Source: Bacillota bacterium (GTDB lineage: Bacteria > Bacillota > Dethiobacteria > DTU022 > UBA8154). From it: DNA of 34,210 nucleotides. Positions 8,116 through 15,867 of this stretch are shown piece by piece. How positions within the stretch are numbered: the stretch's first letter is position 1; every line of letters begins with the position of its first letter. Location: assembly GCA_012520035.1 (NCBI GenBank), contig JAAYOY010000212.1, positions 1 to 34,210 of the forward strand. The letters are read 5' to 3'. Below the pieces are notes generated by a model, which did no database searches, was not told the DNA's origin, and saw only the letters and a list, made by a program, of their open reading frames with translations. Made by a program: the position numbers and the translations under genes.

Positions 8116-8898
8116 TTGTTATCAAAGGCGCGTGTTCTGAAAATAGAAGAAATCTTTTCCGGCTGCTTTTTTTTGCAGCTTGAAGAGCAGCGAATTGCCG
8201 GGGATTCTCTTCCCGGGCAATTTCTACATGTGCGCGTAGCGGATAATACGGTGCCCTTTCTCAGGCGTCCTTTCAGCATAGCGGGTGCTTCTCCCCGGAA
8301 TGGAACGGTAGAGATCATCTTTCGCGTTGTCGGAGAAGGTACCAGGATTTTGTCCCGTTTGCAAAAGGATGAATTTCTTGATTGTCTGGGACCGCTGGGA
8401 ACCCCTTTCTCTCCCGGCAAGGAATTCCCGGTGAGCATCTTGCTGGCGGGAGGGGCGGGGATAGCTCCCTTGCTATTTTTAGCAGGTACTTTAGCCGGTA
8501 AAAGGGAAAAAATACTGGTTTATTACGGGACACCGAACTCCGGGGAACTCCTTACACCAGATAAGTTTTTGCCGCCAGGTGTGGACGTCTTCCTGGCTAC
8601 TGAGGATGGAAGCGCCGGTTTTCATGGCCTGGTGACGGATTTGTTTGAAAGAAGCTTAAAAGATGACCCGGGGCGGGCTGAGATTTTTGCCTGCGGTCCG
8701 GAAGCTATGCTCAAAACCCTGGCAAAAAAAAATAGATCCTGGGGCTTTCCTATGCAGCTTTCCCTTGAAGAGCGGATGGCCTGCGGCATAGGCGCCTGCC
8801 AGGGCTGTGCTGTTCAAGCGCACAGGGAAAATAAAACCGGCTACCTCAGGGTTTGCCGGGATGGTCCTGTTTTTAACTCCCAGGAGGTGGTCTGGTAA
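8116..8898 (+). CDS. pyrK: Dihydroorotate dehydrogenase electron-transfer subunit
   Basis: PyrK carries FAD and a [2Fe-2S] cluster and passes electrons from dihydroorotate dehydrogenase 1B to NAD+. Visible features are the flavin-binding RRPFSIAGA segment, the nucleotide loop LLAGGAGIAPLLFLAG and the C-terminal cluster motif MACGIGACQGCAV with the fourth Cys in RVCRDGPVF. The length of 260 residues is typical. The start is TTG 8116, with AAGGAG 10 bases upstream. pyrD begins directly after the stop codon, so the two subunits are probably translated together, as expected for a PyrD-PyrK heterotetramer. Confidence 0.94.
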   Translation: MLSKARVLKIEEIFSGCFFLQLEEQRIAGDSLPGQFLHVRVADNTVPFLRRPFSIAGASPRNGTVEIIFRVVGEGTRILSRLQKDEFLDCLGPLGTPFSPGKEFPVSILLAGGAGIAPLLFLAGTLAGKREKILVYYGTPNSGELLTPDKFLPPGVDVFLATEDGSAGFHGLVTDLFERSLKDDPGRAEIFACGPEAMLKTLAKKNRSWGFPMQLSLEERMACGIGACQGCAVQAHRENKTGYLRVCRDGPVFNSQEVVW

Positions 8899-9810
8899 GT
8901 GATAAATCTGGAGGTTAATTTAGGACCGCTTAGATTAAAAAATCCCGTGCTGGCTGCATCAGGCACTTTTGGCTTCGGTGAGGAGTATGCCTCATTTTTT
9001 GAACTTGAAAAGCTGGGGGCAGTTATTGTCAAGGGGCTGACCTTAAGGCCCAGGCAGGGGAACCCTCCACCCAGGATAGCTGAAACCCCTGCGGGGATGT
9101 TAAATGCTATCGGGTTGCAAAATCCCGGGCTGGAGGCCTTTTTGGAGAGGGAACTCCCCCGCCTCAGAAGTATTAATGCAGCGGTTATTGTGAATATCGC
9201 CGGCGATACGGAGGAGGAATACCTCACGCTGGCGCGGGAGTTATCGGAGACAAACGGGATACTGGCTCTGGAGCTTAATCTTTCCTGCCCCAATGTAAAA
9301 GAGGGAGGTATTTTTTTTGGTACCTCGGCGGATGTTATGACCAGGCTGATCAGGAAAGTGCGCCGGGTATGCCGCTTGCCCCTGATTGTCAAGCTTTCCC
9401 CAAATGTGACGGATATTGTGGAACTGGCCGAAGCAGCTGAAAGCAGCGGAGCGGATATACTATCCTTGATTAATACATTAAAAGGAATGGTAATCGATGT
9501 TTCCAGGAGGCGCCCGCTTCTGGGAAATATTACGGGGGGGCTTTCCGGGCCGGCAATCAGGCCGGTAGCGGTAAGGATGGTATATGAAGTATATAGATCT
9601 GTAAAGATACCCATCATCGGAATGGGAGGTATCACTAACCTGGATGATGCGCTGCAGTTTTTTTTGGCGGGTGCCCGCGCTGTAGCGGTTGGCTCAGCCA
9701 GCTTCATCAATCCTTATACCATACCCCGGCTTATTTCGGATTTGCAGCTTTTTATGGAGTCGGAAGGGTTGCAGAGTTTGGATGAAATAGTAGGCGCAGC
9801 GCAAAGGTAA
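8899..9810 (+). CDS. pyrD: Dihydroorotate dehydrogenase, class 1B catalytic subunit
   Basis: An FMN-containing TIM barrel that oxidises dihydroorotate to orotate in the cytosol. The catalytic Cys is in LELNLSCPNVKEGG. FMN-binding stretches include AASGTFGFGEEY, VKLSPNVTDI, the LSGPAIRPVAVRMVYEV segment and IIGMGGI. Together with pyrK upstream this is the NAD-dependent 1B type. The GTG start at 8899 immediately follows the pyrK stop, and CAGGAGGTG at about 8881-8889 provides the ribosome site. The length of 303 residues is usual. A gap of about 80 bases separates it from pyrF. Confidence 0.95.
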   Translation: MINLEVNLGPLRLKNPVLAASGTFGFGEEYASFFELEKLGAVIVKGLTLRPRQGNPPPRIAETPAGMLNAIGLQNPGLEAFLERELPRLRSINAAVIVNIAGDTEEEYLTLARELSETNGILALELNLSCPNVKEGGIFFGTSADVMTRLIRKVRRVCRLPLIVKLSPNVTDIVELAEAAESSGADILSLINTLKGMVIDVSRRRPLLGNITGGLSGPAIRPVAVRMVYEVYRSVKIPIIGMGGITNLDDALQFFLAGARAVAVGSASFINPYTIPRLISDLQLFMESEGLQSLDEIVGAAQR

Positions 9811-9890
9811 TTATTCTTAACAGCAAGGGGTTTCCAACGGCAAAAAATCTTACAGCCTATTTAATAAAATTGAAAGAGCAGGATACAGCC

Positions 9891-10619
9891 ATGAAAGATA
9901 AAAATGAGGCCGCCCGGAGAATTATTGTGGCGCTTGATGTTGAAAATGAAAAGGAAGCTTACAATCTTGTAAAACTTCTTTCCCCACCAGTTACCTTTTA
10001 CAAGGTGGGCATGAGGCTTTATACCGCCTGCGGGCCTCGTATCATTCAGGGTTTAAAGGAACTCGGCGTCAAGGTGTTTCTGGATTTAAAATTTCACGAC
10101 ATACCCAATACCGTAGCTTCTACAGTCGAGGTAGTAGCAAGTTTTGGGATTGATATGTTTAATATTCATTTAAGCGGAGGCAGGAAAATGATTGAGGCAG
10201 CGGTAAAAGCAGCCGGACAATCTGCGGAAGAATCGGGAAAAGCAAAGCCGCTGGTCCTGGGTGTTACCGTATTGACCTCCTTAAACGAAAAAATGTTAAG
10301 AGATGAGGTGGGAATTGAGAAACAACTTGAGCAGCATGTTGTGGACCTGTCTTTAATGGGTAAAGAAAGCGGGATAAACGGTGTAGTGGCCTCCCCGCGC
10401 GAGGCGGCGCTAATTCGTAAGGAATGCGGAGAAAAGTTTCTCATTGTATCTCCCGGTGTCAGGCCATTGTGGGCTACATCCGGCGATCAGCAGCGGGTTT
10501 TTACTCCCCGGCAGGCAATGGAGGCAGGAGCAGATTATATAGTAATCGGCAGGCCGATTATCAAACATCGTTCTCCACGGGAAGCGCTGGATATGATTTT
10601 ATCCGAAATTGTCTACTGA
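9891..10619 (+). CDS. pyrF: Orotidine 5'-phosphate decarboxylase
   Basis: It decarboxylates OMP to UMP, the last step of the pathway. The start strand IIVALDVENEKEA, the KVGMRLYTACG lysine and the catalytic DLKFHDIPNTV (DxKxxD) are intact. GVTVLTSLNE, VSPGVRP and YIVIGRPI form the phosphate-binding end. ATG 9891 gives 242 residues, close to the family norm. The upstream TTG at 9870 would add seven polar residues and has a poorer ribosome site. The usual partner pyrE does not follow; the next gene is nfo. Orotate phosphoribosyltransferase must therefore be encoded elsewhere if the pathway is complete. Confidence 0.95.
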   Translation: MKDKNEAARRIIVALDVENEKEAYNLVKLLSPPVTFYKVGMRLYTACGPRIIQGLKELGVKVFLDLKFHDIPNTVASTVEVVASFGIDMFNIHLSGGRKMIEAAVKAAGQSAEESGKAKPLVLGVTVLTSLNEKMLRDEVGIEKQLEQHVVDLSLMGKESGINGVVASPREAALIRKECGEKFLIVSPGVRPLWATSGDQQRVFTPRQAMEAGADYIVIGRPIIKHRSPREALDMILSEIVY

Positions 10620-10674
10620 AGAATAGTCGAAGGGATTAAGGATAGAAAAAGGCAGCAGAAAAGAGGTGCCGGAA

Positions 10675-11532
10675 ATGAGATTTGGTATACATATGCCGCA
10701 AAAAGGCGGATTTGCAAGGAATGTAAAACGTGCTGCGGAAATCGGCTGCCAAACATTGCAGGTGTTTGTGGGGAATCCAACCAGCTGGAACCCTCCTCTG
10801 CCAAAACCCGAAGAGCTTGTTCAGCGGGGCGAGCTTTTAAAAGAATATTCTATTTTTCCCCTGATAGTACATACTCCTTATCTTGTTAACCTGGCAGCCG
10901 CAAAAGAAGAATTTTATCACAAATCGCGATTACTCTTTCGGCAAACACTGCAAAATGCCCGCAATCTTGGTTCTCCTTATGTAGTGCTGCATGCAGGCAG
11001 CCATGGCGGCAGGGGATATAAAGAGGGGATGGAGCTTTTTATCTCTACGCTGAAAGAGGAGATGGAAGACTGGCCATCTTCGGGGATAGAACTGCTCCTG
11101 GAAAATACTGCAGGAGGGGGGACTTCCCTTGGGGGAACTTTTATTTCCATCGGGAATATATTAAAAGCTCTGGGGGAAGAAGCGCCTCTTGGAGTATGTC
11201 TTGATACCGCCCACGCCTGGGCAGCAGGTTATGATCTCTCCACTGGCGAAGGGTTGAAAAAGGCTATGGATGAATTAATTGAGCATATTGGTCTGGAATG
11301 CGTAAAAGTCATTCATGCCAATGATTCAGGCACCCTCCGCGGTTCTCACAGAGATCGCCATGCTCATCTGGGAGAAGGTTATATCGGCGACGAGGGATTT
11401 AAGGAACTTTTTCGCTACCCATGGTCGGAAGAGTTACCCGTTATCCTGGAGACTCCGGAGATTGGAAGCAAATGGGATGTTGTTAACCTGTCTAAGTTGC
11501 GTTTATACGCCGGGGATGCCCGGGACGCCTGA
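10675..11532 (+). CDS. nfo: Deoxyribonuclease IV (AP endonuclease)
   Basis: Endonuclease IV is a trinuclear-zinc TIM barrel that cuts DNA 5' of abasic sites in base-excision repair. The N-terminal RFGIHMPQKGG, the metal histidines in IVHTPYLVNLAA and YVVLHAGSHGG, and ELLLENTAGGG, LGVCLDTAHAWAAGY, VIHANDSGTLRGSHRDRH and ILETPE are all characteristic and intact. ATG 10675 has AAGAGG about 9 bases upstream. The GTG at 10666 sits on that site. radA follows 20 bases downstream, giving a small repair pair at the end of the pyrimidine run. Confidence 0.94.
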   Translation: MRFGIHMPQKGGFARNVKRAAEIGCQTLQVFVGNPTSWNPPLPKPEELVQRGELLKEYSIFPLIVHTPYLVNLAAAKEEFYHKSRLLFRQTLQNARNLGSPYVVLHAGSHGGRGYKEGMELFISTLKEEMEDWPSSGIELLLENTAGGGTSLGGTFISIGNILKALGEEAPLGVCLDTAHAWAAGYDLSTGEGLKKAMDELIEHIGLECVKVIHANDSGTLRGSHRDRHAHLGEGYIGDEGFKELFRYPWSEELPVILETPEIGSKWDVVNLSKLRLYAGDARDA

Positions 11533-11552
11533 GGGAAGGAGAATGTAACGGG

Positions 11553-12935
11553 ATGGGCAGGGAGAAAATTGTATATGTATGCAGTGAATGCGGTTATGAA
11601 GCGTACAAATGGGTTGGACGGTGCCCGGGCTGTGGCGGCTGGACAACCATGGCTGAAGAAAGGGTAAGCCGTGCAACTCCGGATAAAGCCGCCGGGGCAA
11701 GGCCTCCCGGGGAGCTAACATCGCTAAACGAGATTGAACCCCATGCTGTAATGCGTCTTTCGACTGATATAGCTGAACTGGACAGGGTGCTGGGAGGGGG
11801 TATCGTTCCAGGTTCGGTAATCCTGGTTGGAGGCGATCCCGGCATCGGGAAGTCCACCCTTTTGCTGCAAGCAGCAATCAAGCTTGTCTCGGGGGGTTGC
11901 TGTGTTCTCTATGTAGCTGGGGAAGAATCCCTCGAGCAGATAAAAATGCGGGCGGACAGGCTTTGTCAACCAGGGGTGCCTCTTTTGGTGCTGGCAGAGA
12001 CCGAATATGACCGCATTGCAGCGGCTATTGCCAAAAACAGCCCCGGAGTAGTGGTGATTGATTCTATCCAAACCATAATGAAAAGCGAGTTGGGCAGTGT
12101 TCCCGGAAGTGTGGTCCAGGTTCGGGAGATAACGGCATCACTTGTCCAACTGGCAAAAACCAGGGGGACTTCTTTTTTTATTGTCGGCCACGTTACCAAG
12201 GAGGGAACCCTTGCCGGACCCCGTTTGCTGGAGCATATGGTGGACTGTGTTCTTTATTTTGAAGGGGACAGGTACCAGAGCTTTAGAATATTACGGAGTG
12301 TTAAAAACCGCTTTGGAGCTACAAACGAAATAGGAATTTTCTCCATGGGCCCCTGTGGCTTGGACGAAGTGCAGAATCCCTCAGCCTATTTTTTGAATCA
12401 ACGCCCGCAGAACATGGCCGGTTCGACGGTAGTTCCAATTATGGAAGGCACCCGCCCGCTGCTGGTAGAGATTCAGGCTTTAGTTACCCCTTCTTATTTT
12501 GGCGGCGTTCCCCGGCGGACTGCTACAGGGTTGGACTATAACCGCGTAGCCATTATTATCGCAGTGTTAGAGAAAAGAAGCGGATTACAGCTGGCTAATT
12601 GTGATATTTTTACAAACGTGGCCGGTGGTGTTAAAATAATGGAACCTGCTGCAGATCTTGGTGTGGGGCTGAGCATAGCATCGAGTTTCAGAGATAGGCC
12701 GCTGCTCCAGGAGACGATGATTGTGGGGGAAATAGGGCTAACGGGGGAAGTACGGCCGGTCAACCGTATAGAAGAACGGCTGAGGGAAGGGGCGAAGATG
12801 GGTTTTACCCGGTGTATCCTGCCACAGGCCAATTTAAGCGGAAATAGCGGATCTTACATTAAGGAAATGGAAAAGGAGCTGAAAATTACAGGCATTTCAA
12901 CCCTTGCGGAGGCCCTTGATATTGCTCTCATATAA
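11553..12935 (+). CDS. radA: DNA repair protein RadA
   Basis: RadA is a RecA-like ATPase that promotes branch migration in recombination. Domains in order: an N-terminal zinc finger (CSECGYEAYKWVGRCPGCGGW), a RecA core with Walker A GGDPGIGKSTLL and Walker B VVVIDSIQT, the diagnostic KNRFG motif (SVKNRFGATNEIGIF), and a Lon-like C-terminal domain (GGVKIMEPAADLGVGLSIAS). The length of 460 residues is complete. ATG 11553 has GGGAAGGAG about 11 bases upstream. In Bacillus, disA follows radA, but here the next gene is on the opposite strand. Confidence 0.96.
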   Translation: MGREKIVYVCSECGYEAYKWVGRCPGCGGWTTMAEERVSRATPDKAAGARPPGELTSLNEIEPHAVMRLSTDIAELDRVLGGGIVPGSVILVGGDPGIGKSTLLLQAAIKLVSGGCCVLYVAGEESLEQIKMRADRLCQPGVPLLVLAETEYDRIAAAIAKNSPGVVVIDSIQTIMKSELGSVPGSVVQVREITASLVQLAKTRGTSFFIVGHVTKEGTLAGPRLLEHMVDCVLYFEGDRYQSFRILRSVKNRFGATNEIGIFSMGPCGLDEVQNPSAYFLNQRPQNMAGSTVVPIMEGTRPLLVEIQALVTPSYFGGVPRRTATGLDYNRVAIIIAVLEKRSGLQLANCDIFTNVAGGVKIMEPAADLGVGLSIASSFRDRPLLQETMIVGEIGLTGEVRPVNRIEERLREGAKMGFTRCILPQANLSGNSGSYIKEMEKELKITGISTLAEALDIALI

Positions 12936-12966
12936 AAAAAATCATAAATGAGAGAAACAGCTAACT

Positions 12967-13371
12967 TTACGAGAGGTGAAAATATCCCAGGGCCTTAAGT
13001 TTTTCATACTCTTTAAAGAAAATATCCTCCAGTTTGAAACCCAGCAGGTTACACAAAGCGGTTAAATAGAAAAGGTGGTTTCCGATTTCCTCCTCGATGA
13101 CCTCCCTGCAATTTTCACATAAATGTCCCTCAAGATGTGACAGCATGTATTTCCGGCATTCTTCAAGGGAAGTTCCGGCAGGAAGATGTTGCTTGCGGGC
13201 ATTAATAGAGATACAGCCGCAATCCGTTACTGACTTTGTGATTGCTCTGTTTATTCGCACAGCCGTCTCTGCATGTTTGGAAATACTATCAAGGATGCTG
13301 CGGTGCCTGAGGAGTAATTCAGACACTTTATCTTGAAAAAGGTCAACAACCTCATCGTTCCCGGTTTTCAT
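12967..13371 (-). CDS. Small helical cysteine-motif protein of unknown function
   Basis: I cannot assign a function. The 134-residue protein is mostly helical. It carries a DCGCI motif (CxC) near residue 50, another Cys in EECRKYM, and CENCREV (CxxC) about 10 residues later. These could bind a metal. The C-terminal half, EEEIGNHLFYLTALCNLLGF then LEDIFFKEYEKLKALG, resembles the helical pattern of MazG-like proteins but lacks a convincing full metal motif. From memory, similar clostridial proteins carry the label DUF1573; I could not verify that. The ATG at 13371 has AGGTGA upstream on the minus strand. It is convergent with radA and sits where disA is found in Bacillus. Confidence 0.6.
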   Translation of the reverse strand: MKTGNDEVVDLFQDKVSELLLRHRSILDSISKHAETAVRINRAITKSVTDCGCISINARKQHLPAGTSLEECRKYMLSHLEGHLCENCREVIEEEIGNHLFYLTALCNLLGFKLEDIFFKEYEKLKALGYFHLS

Positions 13372-13643
13372 GTCTTTATGTCACCTCTTTGACTTTCTTA
13401 TTCCTATTATACTTGCTACTTTAAAATCTTGTCAACTTCTACGTGATGCGTAATGATTGATAACTGCAAAGGTGGCAGAACATCTTTTTTGGTACCCGGG
13501 TGGCCGGCTATAAAAATGGATTAAACCTGTTATTACTTTCCATCTCCAAGCCGTTGTACGTTGACAATATATTCCCGGGCCGGTGGGTAACAAAAAAATT
13601 TTATAAATTTGTTCATTACCTCAAAAATAATAAAATTATTTTG

Positions 13644-13672
13644 TTGACATTAAGTAATCCATATGATACGAT
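13644..13672 (+). promoter_or_regulatory. Sigma-A-type promoter P1 of carD
   Basis: A perfect -35 TTGACA (13644-13649), a 17-base spacer and the -10 TACGAT (13667-13672). The predicted start of transcription is near 13679, giving a leader of about 120 bases. Confidence 0.75.
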
Positions 13673-13683
13673 ATATTATTTTT

Positions 13684-13712
13684 TTGACATAAACGATTTT
13701 TTGTGTTAAAAT
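13684..13712 (+). promoter_or_regulatory. Sigma-A-type promoter P2 of carD
   Basis: A perfect -35 TTGACA (13684-13689), a 17-base spacer and the -10 TAAAAT (13707-13712). It lies exactly 40 bases downstream of P1, so P1 transcripts would start about 5 bases before the P2 -35 box. Confidence 0.8.
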
Positions 13713-13798
13713 TATTACAAGGTGGTTTATGTTCTTGAGGGGAAAATAATAGTCATTTCCTAATTGCGGGCACAAGGTTTAAGGGGGATTACATTTAA

Positions 13799-14287
13799 AT
13801 GTTTAATATTGGGGACAAGGTTGTTTATCCTATGCACGGAGCGGGTATTATTGAGGCCATAGAGGAAAAAGAAATCCTGGGGAATAAAAAGAAATATTAT
13901 GTGATGAATATCCCTGTTGGAGATATGAAAGTAATGGTTCCTATGGATAATGTGCAAAAGGTAGGCCTGCGGGATGTAATAGAAAAGAGTGCAGTATCGG
14001 AAGTATTTAATATACTTGAAAATGGGGACGAAACTGTAAATGTAAACTGGAACCGGCGTTACCGCGCCAACATGGATAAAATAAAAAGCGGGAGCATTTT
14101 TAAAGTTGCGGAAGTCGTACGCAGTTTATTATTGCGGGAGAGAAAGAAAGGGCTTTCCACGGGGGAAAGGAGAATGCTTGAGAGCGCCAAACAAATCTTG
14201 GTGAGCGAGTTAATTATGGTTCAGGGTATCGACAGATCCGAGGTAATGGACAACCTGGAAAGGCTTTTTGATCGTCATGATTCTTAA
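13799..14287 (+). CDS. CarD/CdnL-family RNA polymerase-binding regulator
   Basis: CarD/CdnL proteins bind the RNA polymerase beta subunit and stabilise open promoter complexes, often at rRNA promoters. Residues 1-60 (FNIGDKVVYPMHGAGIIEAI, then KYYVMNIPVGDMKVMVPMDN) form the Tudor-like RNA polymerase-interacting domain also found in TRCF. The rest is the helical DNA-binding half, with WNRRYRANMDKIKSG and LLRERKKGLSTGERRMLESAKQ. The length of 162 residues is usual for the short CdnL type. ATG 13799 has AAGGGGGA about 10 bases upstream. The gene has two tandem promoters and its own terminator, so it looks monocistronic. Confidence 0.93.
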   Translation: MFNIGDKVVYPMHGAGIIEAIEEKEILGNKKKYYVMNIPVGDMKVMVPMDNVQKVGLRDVIEKSAVSEVFNILENGDETVNVNWNRRYRANMDKIKSGSIFKVAEVVRSLLLRERKKGLSTGERRMLESAKQILVSELIMVQGIDRSEVMDNLERLFDRHDS

Positions 14288-14310
14288 CAATATAAATATT
14301 AAGATAAACT

Positions 14311-14346
14311 AACAAATAAAGACATCGGACGATGTCTTTATTTGTT
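14311..14346 (+). terminator. Terminator after carD
   Basis: A perfect inverted repeat of 17 bases (14311-14327 and 14330-14346) around a GA centre. In practice this is a 16-base-pair stem with a four-base loop. The AT-rich outer part supplies T-rich 3' arms on both strands, so it could stop transcription in both directions. Confidence 0.8.
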
Positions 14347-14475
14347 AATTGCCTGGTAACATTAATCACCGGCGATGGATTTACAGTATATAATTGTCCG
14401 CGCTATATTGAAAAAGCTGTAGGCCAATTTTATGGGGATTTTAAACAAATTAGCTGATTTAGGGTATAATAATCC

Positions 14476-14505
14476 TTGAATTGGGACAAATATATAAGTT
14501 ATAAT
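14476..14505 (+). promoter_or_regulatory. Probable sigma-A promoter of the PIN/TRAM gene
   Basis: TTGAAT (14476-14481), an 18-base spacer and TATAAT (14500-14505). The transcript would start near 14512, about 30 bases before the GTG start. Another TATAAT at 14465-14470 has only a poor -35. Confidence 0.6.
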
Positions 14506-14543
14506 ATAAAGTAATACTTAACTTAGCGAAAGGAGGTGTACAC

Positions 14544-15656
14544 GTGTTAAAGGTTATAATGCGCTTTTTTGTAACAATCATTAGCTTTGTGGGTGGTTAT
14601 GAACTTTTTAAAATTACCTTTCCTTCATTAATGGCGGTAACGAATCTGTCCTTGCCCCTTCCATCTATTACCTGGTTTTCTGTTATGGGAGGAACTTTAT
14701 TTGGACTTATTTTTTATTTTATTACCCCCGTGATAATGGATTATCTGAGCAAGCTAGCCTCATGGTCCGATAGCAGAATGAAGAACATTCCGACTCAGGA
14801 TATTATCCTTGGGGTAGTAGGGTTAATCATAGCACTGATCATCGGTGTATTATTGAATTTTCCTCTTTCCCGCATACCCTGGGTGGGACCATATATATCA
14901 CTGGCAATTACCCTGGTTCTGGCTTATCTGGGGATCACTTTTTTCTTAAACCGTAAAGATGAGTTTTCCATTCTTACTTTTAATATAATGAAACGTCCCG
15001 GTTCTGCTCATATTCATAATACTCCAAGGTCGTCTACGGTAAAAATATTGGATACCAGTGTGATTATTGACGGAAGAATTATGGATATCAGCAAAACGGG
15101 TTTTCTTGAAGGAGATCTCATTGTCCCCGGTTTTGTTCTGGAAGAGTTGCGCCATATCGCTGATTCACCTGATTTGTTAAAAAGAAATCGCGGTCGCAGG
15201 GGTTTGGACATCCTGAATAAGATGCAAAAAGAGATGGATGTAGAAATTAAAATTGTCAATATAGATTATGAAGATATTGCCGAAGTTGACAGTAAGCTTG
15301 TCAAGCTTGCCCAGGACCTGAAAGGTTTGATCGTTACAAATGATTTTAACCTGAATAAGGTCTGTGAACTGCAGGGTGTTTTTGTATTAAATGTCAACGA
15401 GCTTGCCAATGCGGTAAAGCCGGTTGTCCTTCCGGGAGAAGAAATGAGCGCCCATATTATAAAAGACGGTAAAGAAACCGGGCAGGGTATAGCTTATCTT
15501 GATGACGGCACTATGATCGTTGTTGAAGGTGGCAGACGATTTATCGGTGAAACAGTTGAAGTTCTTGTTACCAGCGTATTGCAAACCGCTGCCGGACGAA
15601 TGATTTTTGCCAGACCGAAGACTAATTCCCATGAAAGAATCAGCCTTAAACAATAA
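14544..15656 (+). CDS. PIN/TRAM-domain membrane protein (YacL family)
   Basis: The N-terminal 130 residues contain about four hydrophobic segments (for example [51 protein letters not shown] and [20 protein letters not shown]). A PIN nuclease domain follows, from [16 protein letters not shown] through [20 protein letters not shown] to [17 protein letters not shown], with acidic residues in the expected places. The C-terminal TRAM domain ([18 protein letters not shown]) should bind RNA. The architecture matches YacL of Bacillus, a proposed membrane-bound RNase of unknown target. The GTG start at 14544 has AGGAGGTG 5 bases upstream. Its place before ispD-ispF is the conserved one in Firmicutes. 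Confidence 0.92.
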   Translation: MLKVIMRFFVTIISFVGGYELFKITFPSLMAVTNLSLPLPSITWFSVMGGTLFGLIFYFITPVIMDYLSKLASWSDSRMKNIPTQDIILGVVGLIIALIIGVLLNFPLSRIPWVGPYISLAITLVLAYLGITFFLNRKDEFSILTFNIMKRPGSAHIHNTPRSSTVKILDTSVIIDGRIMDISKTGFLEGDLIVPGFVLEELRHIADSPDLLKRNRGRRGLDILNKMQKEMDVEIKIVNIDYEDIAEVDSKLVKLAQDLKGLIVTNDFNLNKVCELQGVFVLNVNELANAVKPVVLPGEEMSAHIIKDGKETGQGIAYLDDGTMIVVEGGRRFIGETVEVLVTSVLQTAAGRMIFARPKTNSHERISLKQ

Positions 15657-15821
15657 TTCTTAGCCCTGTTAAGCGGCAGGAGGCCTTCTCTTATAAAGGT
15701 GCTATATTTTGGAGCCACTGCTTTATTAATGCTTTTTATTAACTTATAATTTGGGTCATGAATCTTTATACAAGCCACATTACATAAGACAGGAGGATGC
15801 GGTTCCCATATTTTCAGGCCC

Positions 15822-15864
15822 GGCGGCCGGGCGAGTATTCAAAAGTCCGGCCGCCTTTTCCTTT
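15822..15864 (+). promoter_or_regulatory. Terminator-like hairpin just before ispD (possible attenuator)
   Basis: GGCGGCCGG (15822-15830) pairs perfectly with CCGGCCGCC (15847-15855) across a 16-base loop, and TTTTCCTTT follows. The structure ends 3 bases before ATG 15868. The 5' arm also lies within GCCCGGCGGCCGGGC (15818-15832), a self-complementary alternative. Formation of one hairpin would prevent the other, as in attenuators. Confidence 0.5.
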
Positions 15865-15867
15865 GGG

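Larger units (their letters stand above)
13372..13798 (+). other. Promoter region between the minus-strand gene and carD
   Basis: No gene is seen. The right half is very AT-rich and contains the two tandem promoters for carD. The left half has two GC-rich boxes, GGTACCCGGGTGGCCGGC near 13490-13507 and CCCGGGCCGGTGGGTAAC near 13574-13591. They are only partly complementary. A third TTGACA at 13561 has no convincing -10 element. Confidence 0.5.

Noticed and set aside
8841-9710. A 289-codon minus-strand frame
   Set aside because: It is fully antisense to pyrD, is Ser/Pro/Thr-rich and has no recognisable domain.
12925-12955. CTCTCAT/ATGAGAG hairpin as a radA terminator
   Set aside because: The loop is long and no T run follows on the plus strand; support is too weak for a feature.
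13561-13589. A third TTGACA as an extra carD promoter
   Set aside because: At 17 bases distance the -10 would be TGGGTA, which is not credible.
13490-13591. Two GC-rich boxes as ends of a mobile element
   Set aside because: They are only partly complementary, enclose about 65 bases without a frame and show no target duplication.
13500-13709. A 69-codon plus-strand frame before carD
   Set aside because: It runs through the two carD promoters, lacks a ribosome site and resembles no protein.
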